Below are positions 63,392 through 64,000 of a stretch of DNA of 64,000 nt, piece by piece. Numbering within the stretch: the stretch's first letter is position 1; the number at the start of each line of letters is the position of its first letter. The notes under the pieces were generated by a model. That model made no database searches. It worked only from the letters and a program-made list of their open reading frames with translations, and had not been told where the DNA came from. The DNA is taken from positions 1 to 64,000 of the forward strand of contig DAMCZI010000016.1 of the NCBI GenBank assembly GCA_032095175.1, in the 5' to 3' direction. The DNA is from DAMCZI01 sp032095175 (GTDB lineage Bacteria > Bacillota > Clostridia > Clostridiales > Caloramatoraceae). Made by a program: the position numbers and the translations under genes.

Positions 63392-64000
63392 TACTTACCA
63401 CCACCAATGGAACCAAGCTGTTGTGCTAACCATGATGTTTGACTGTTTAGTTTTTGCATGGCAACCTCTAACTGTGAAAACTTTCTATAATATTGTTCTT
63501 GCTTAATTAATAGTTGATTTTCCATATCTTTAATTCTATTATCATAATTATCTCTTATATCCTGAGATAATAAATTATTAATCTCCGAAAGATCCCCTGT
63601 TGTACCTGCAGTTTCAATTAGTATACCTTTTTTACCAGCACTATCTCTTCCTGTTCGAATATAATCCTTTAATATATCATCAATTCTTCTAAATACTCCA
63701 ATATTATCATATCGTCCACTATCATTTTTATGATCAGGATCATATTTTATTTCTGAATCCTTTCTAAATAGATCTGCAACCTTTTCCGGATTATTTTTTA
63801 ATGCTTTTTCAAGCTTAAACTGTCCATCAATGTCTTTTTCAAGTATAATCTTTCCTCTTTGAGTGGTATCCTCTGAAGTATTTAACCCAACATCAGATAG
63901 TGAAATTCCTGCATTTTTTACTTCATCAAAAAATGATCTTCTAATGGAATTAAGCATATTTGAAAGATTGCTATCATTCTTTAACAATCCTCGTTTTGCT
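63391..64000 (-). CDS. fliD: FliD filament-cap protein, C-terminal part (runs off the window)
   Basis: The last 203 or so codons of FliD; the frame is open to the window edge. GLLKNDSNLSNMLNSIRRSF, LEKDIDGQFKLEKALKNNPE, and the C-terminal coiled coil MENQLLIKQEQYYRKFSQLE with QTSWLAQQLGSIGG are the family's end. FliD caps the growing filament. The start lies to the right of base 64000. Confidence 0.92.
   Translation of the reverse strand, partial: AKRGLLKNDSNLSNMLNSIRRSFFDEVKNAGISLSDVGLNTSEDTTQRGKIILEKDIDGQFKLEKALKNNPEKVADLFRKDSEIKYDPDHKNDSGRYDNIGVFRRIDDILKDYIRTGRDSAGKKGILIETAGTTGDLSEINNLLSQDIRDNYDNRIKDMENQLLIKQEQYYRKFSQLEVAMQKLNSQTSWLAQQLGSIGGGK

Overview
The window looks like chromosome of a low-GC, spore-forming, motile Firmicute, most likely Clostridium sensu stricto or a close relative. 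The reasons are the strong AT bias, AGGAGG-type ribosome binding sites, a CotS-like spore-coat kinase-fold protein, the FliR-FlhB fusion typical of clostridia, and sigma-28 type promoters. Nearly everything from 10.5 kb to the right edge reads on the minus strand, so the biological order runs from high to low coordinates.

Region 1 (1-10500) is a patchwork. It has two small tRNA clusters (CAT, Phe; then CAT, Thr, Tyr), a CotS-like gene, two GNAT acetyltransferases, a chloramphenicol-phosphotransferase-like kinase, an HD-domain hydrolase, a Tn554-type transposition module (tnpA, tnpB, tnpC) with no obvious cargo, and a lipoprotein. The gaps hold short decayed coding remnants and hairpins. An M20 amidohydrolase (10519-11679) follows.

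Region 2 (11766-35121) is one very long flagellar operon on the minus strand. It starts at a sigma-A-like promoter upstream of flgB and ends at a clear terminator after a TPR gene: flgB, flgC, fliE, fliF, fliG, fliH, fliI, fliJ, fliK, flgD, a TIGR02530-type gene, flgE, flbD, motA, motB, fliL, fliO, fliP, fliQ, fliR-flhB, flhA, flhF, flhG, a PilZ protein, fliA, two small membrane proteins, flgF-like, flgG-like and a TPR protein. It supplies rod, hook, MS ring, export apparatus, stator, c-di-GMP brake and the late sigma factor. fliM, fliN/fliY, flgM, flgK, flgL, csrA and fliW are not in the window.

Region 3 (35253-36926) is a late filament operon: flaG, a second FlaG-like gene, fliS and a coiled-coil protein, behind a good sigma-28 promoter and closed by a terminator.

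Region 4 (37016-61991) is a glycosylation island of about 25 kb. In transcription order it holds a Maf-type flagellin glycosyltransferase with its own sigma-28 promoter, a TPR protein, a NeuB/NeuC/NeuA-type nonulosonate set, a run of large fused glycosyltransferase/methyltransferase/TPR/WbsX proteins, a sugar aminotransferase, a decayed insertion element, a GNAT gene, a PLP-fold protein, a frameshifted FkbM methyltransferase, a WbqC-like protein and the complete dTDP-L-rhamnose set rfbB-A-D-C. The reasonable reading is that it makes and attaches a complex glycan to flagellin.

Region 5 (62000-64000) holds a short flagellin gene with a sigma-28 promoter and a leader carrying a textbook CsrA-type hairpin, preceded by a FliT-like gene and the C-terminal part of fliD, which runs off the window. 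The most unusual material is the recurrent C-terminal TPR module and modular fusions of the glycosylation island, the flagellin leader, the FlaG duplication, and the eroded mobile element with perfect 16-bp ends.
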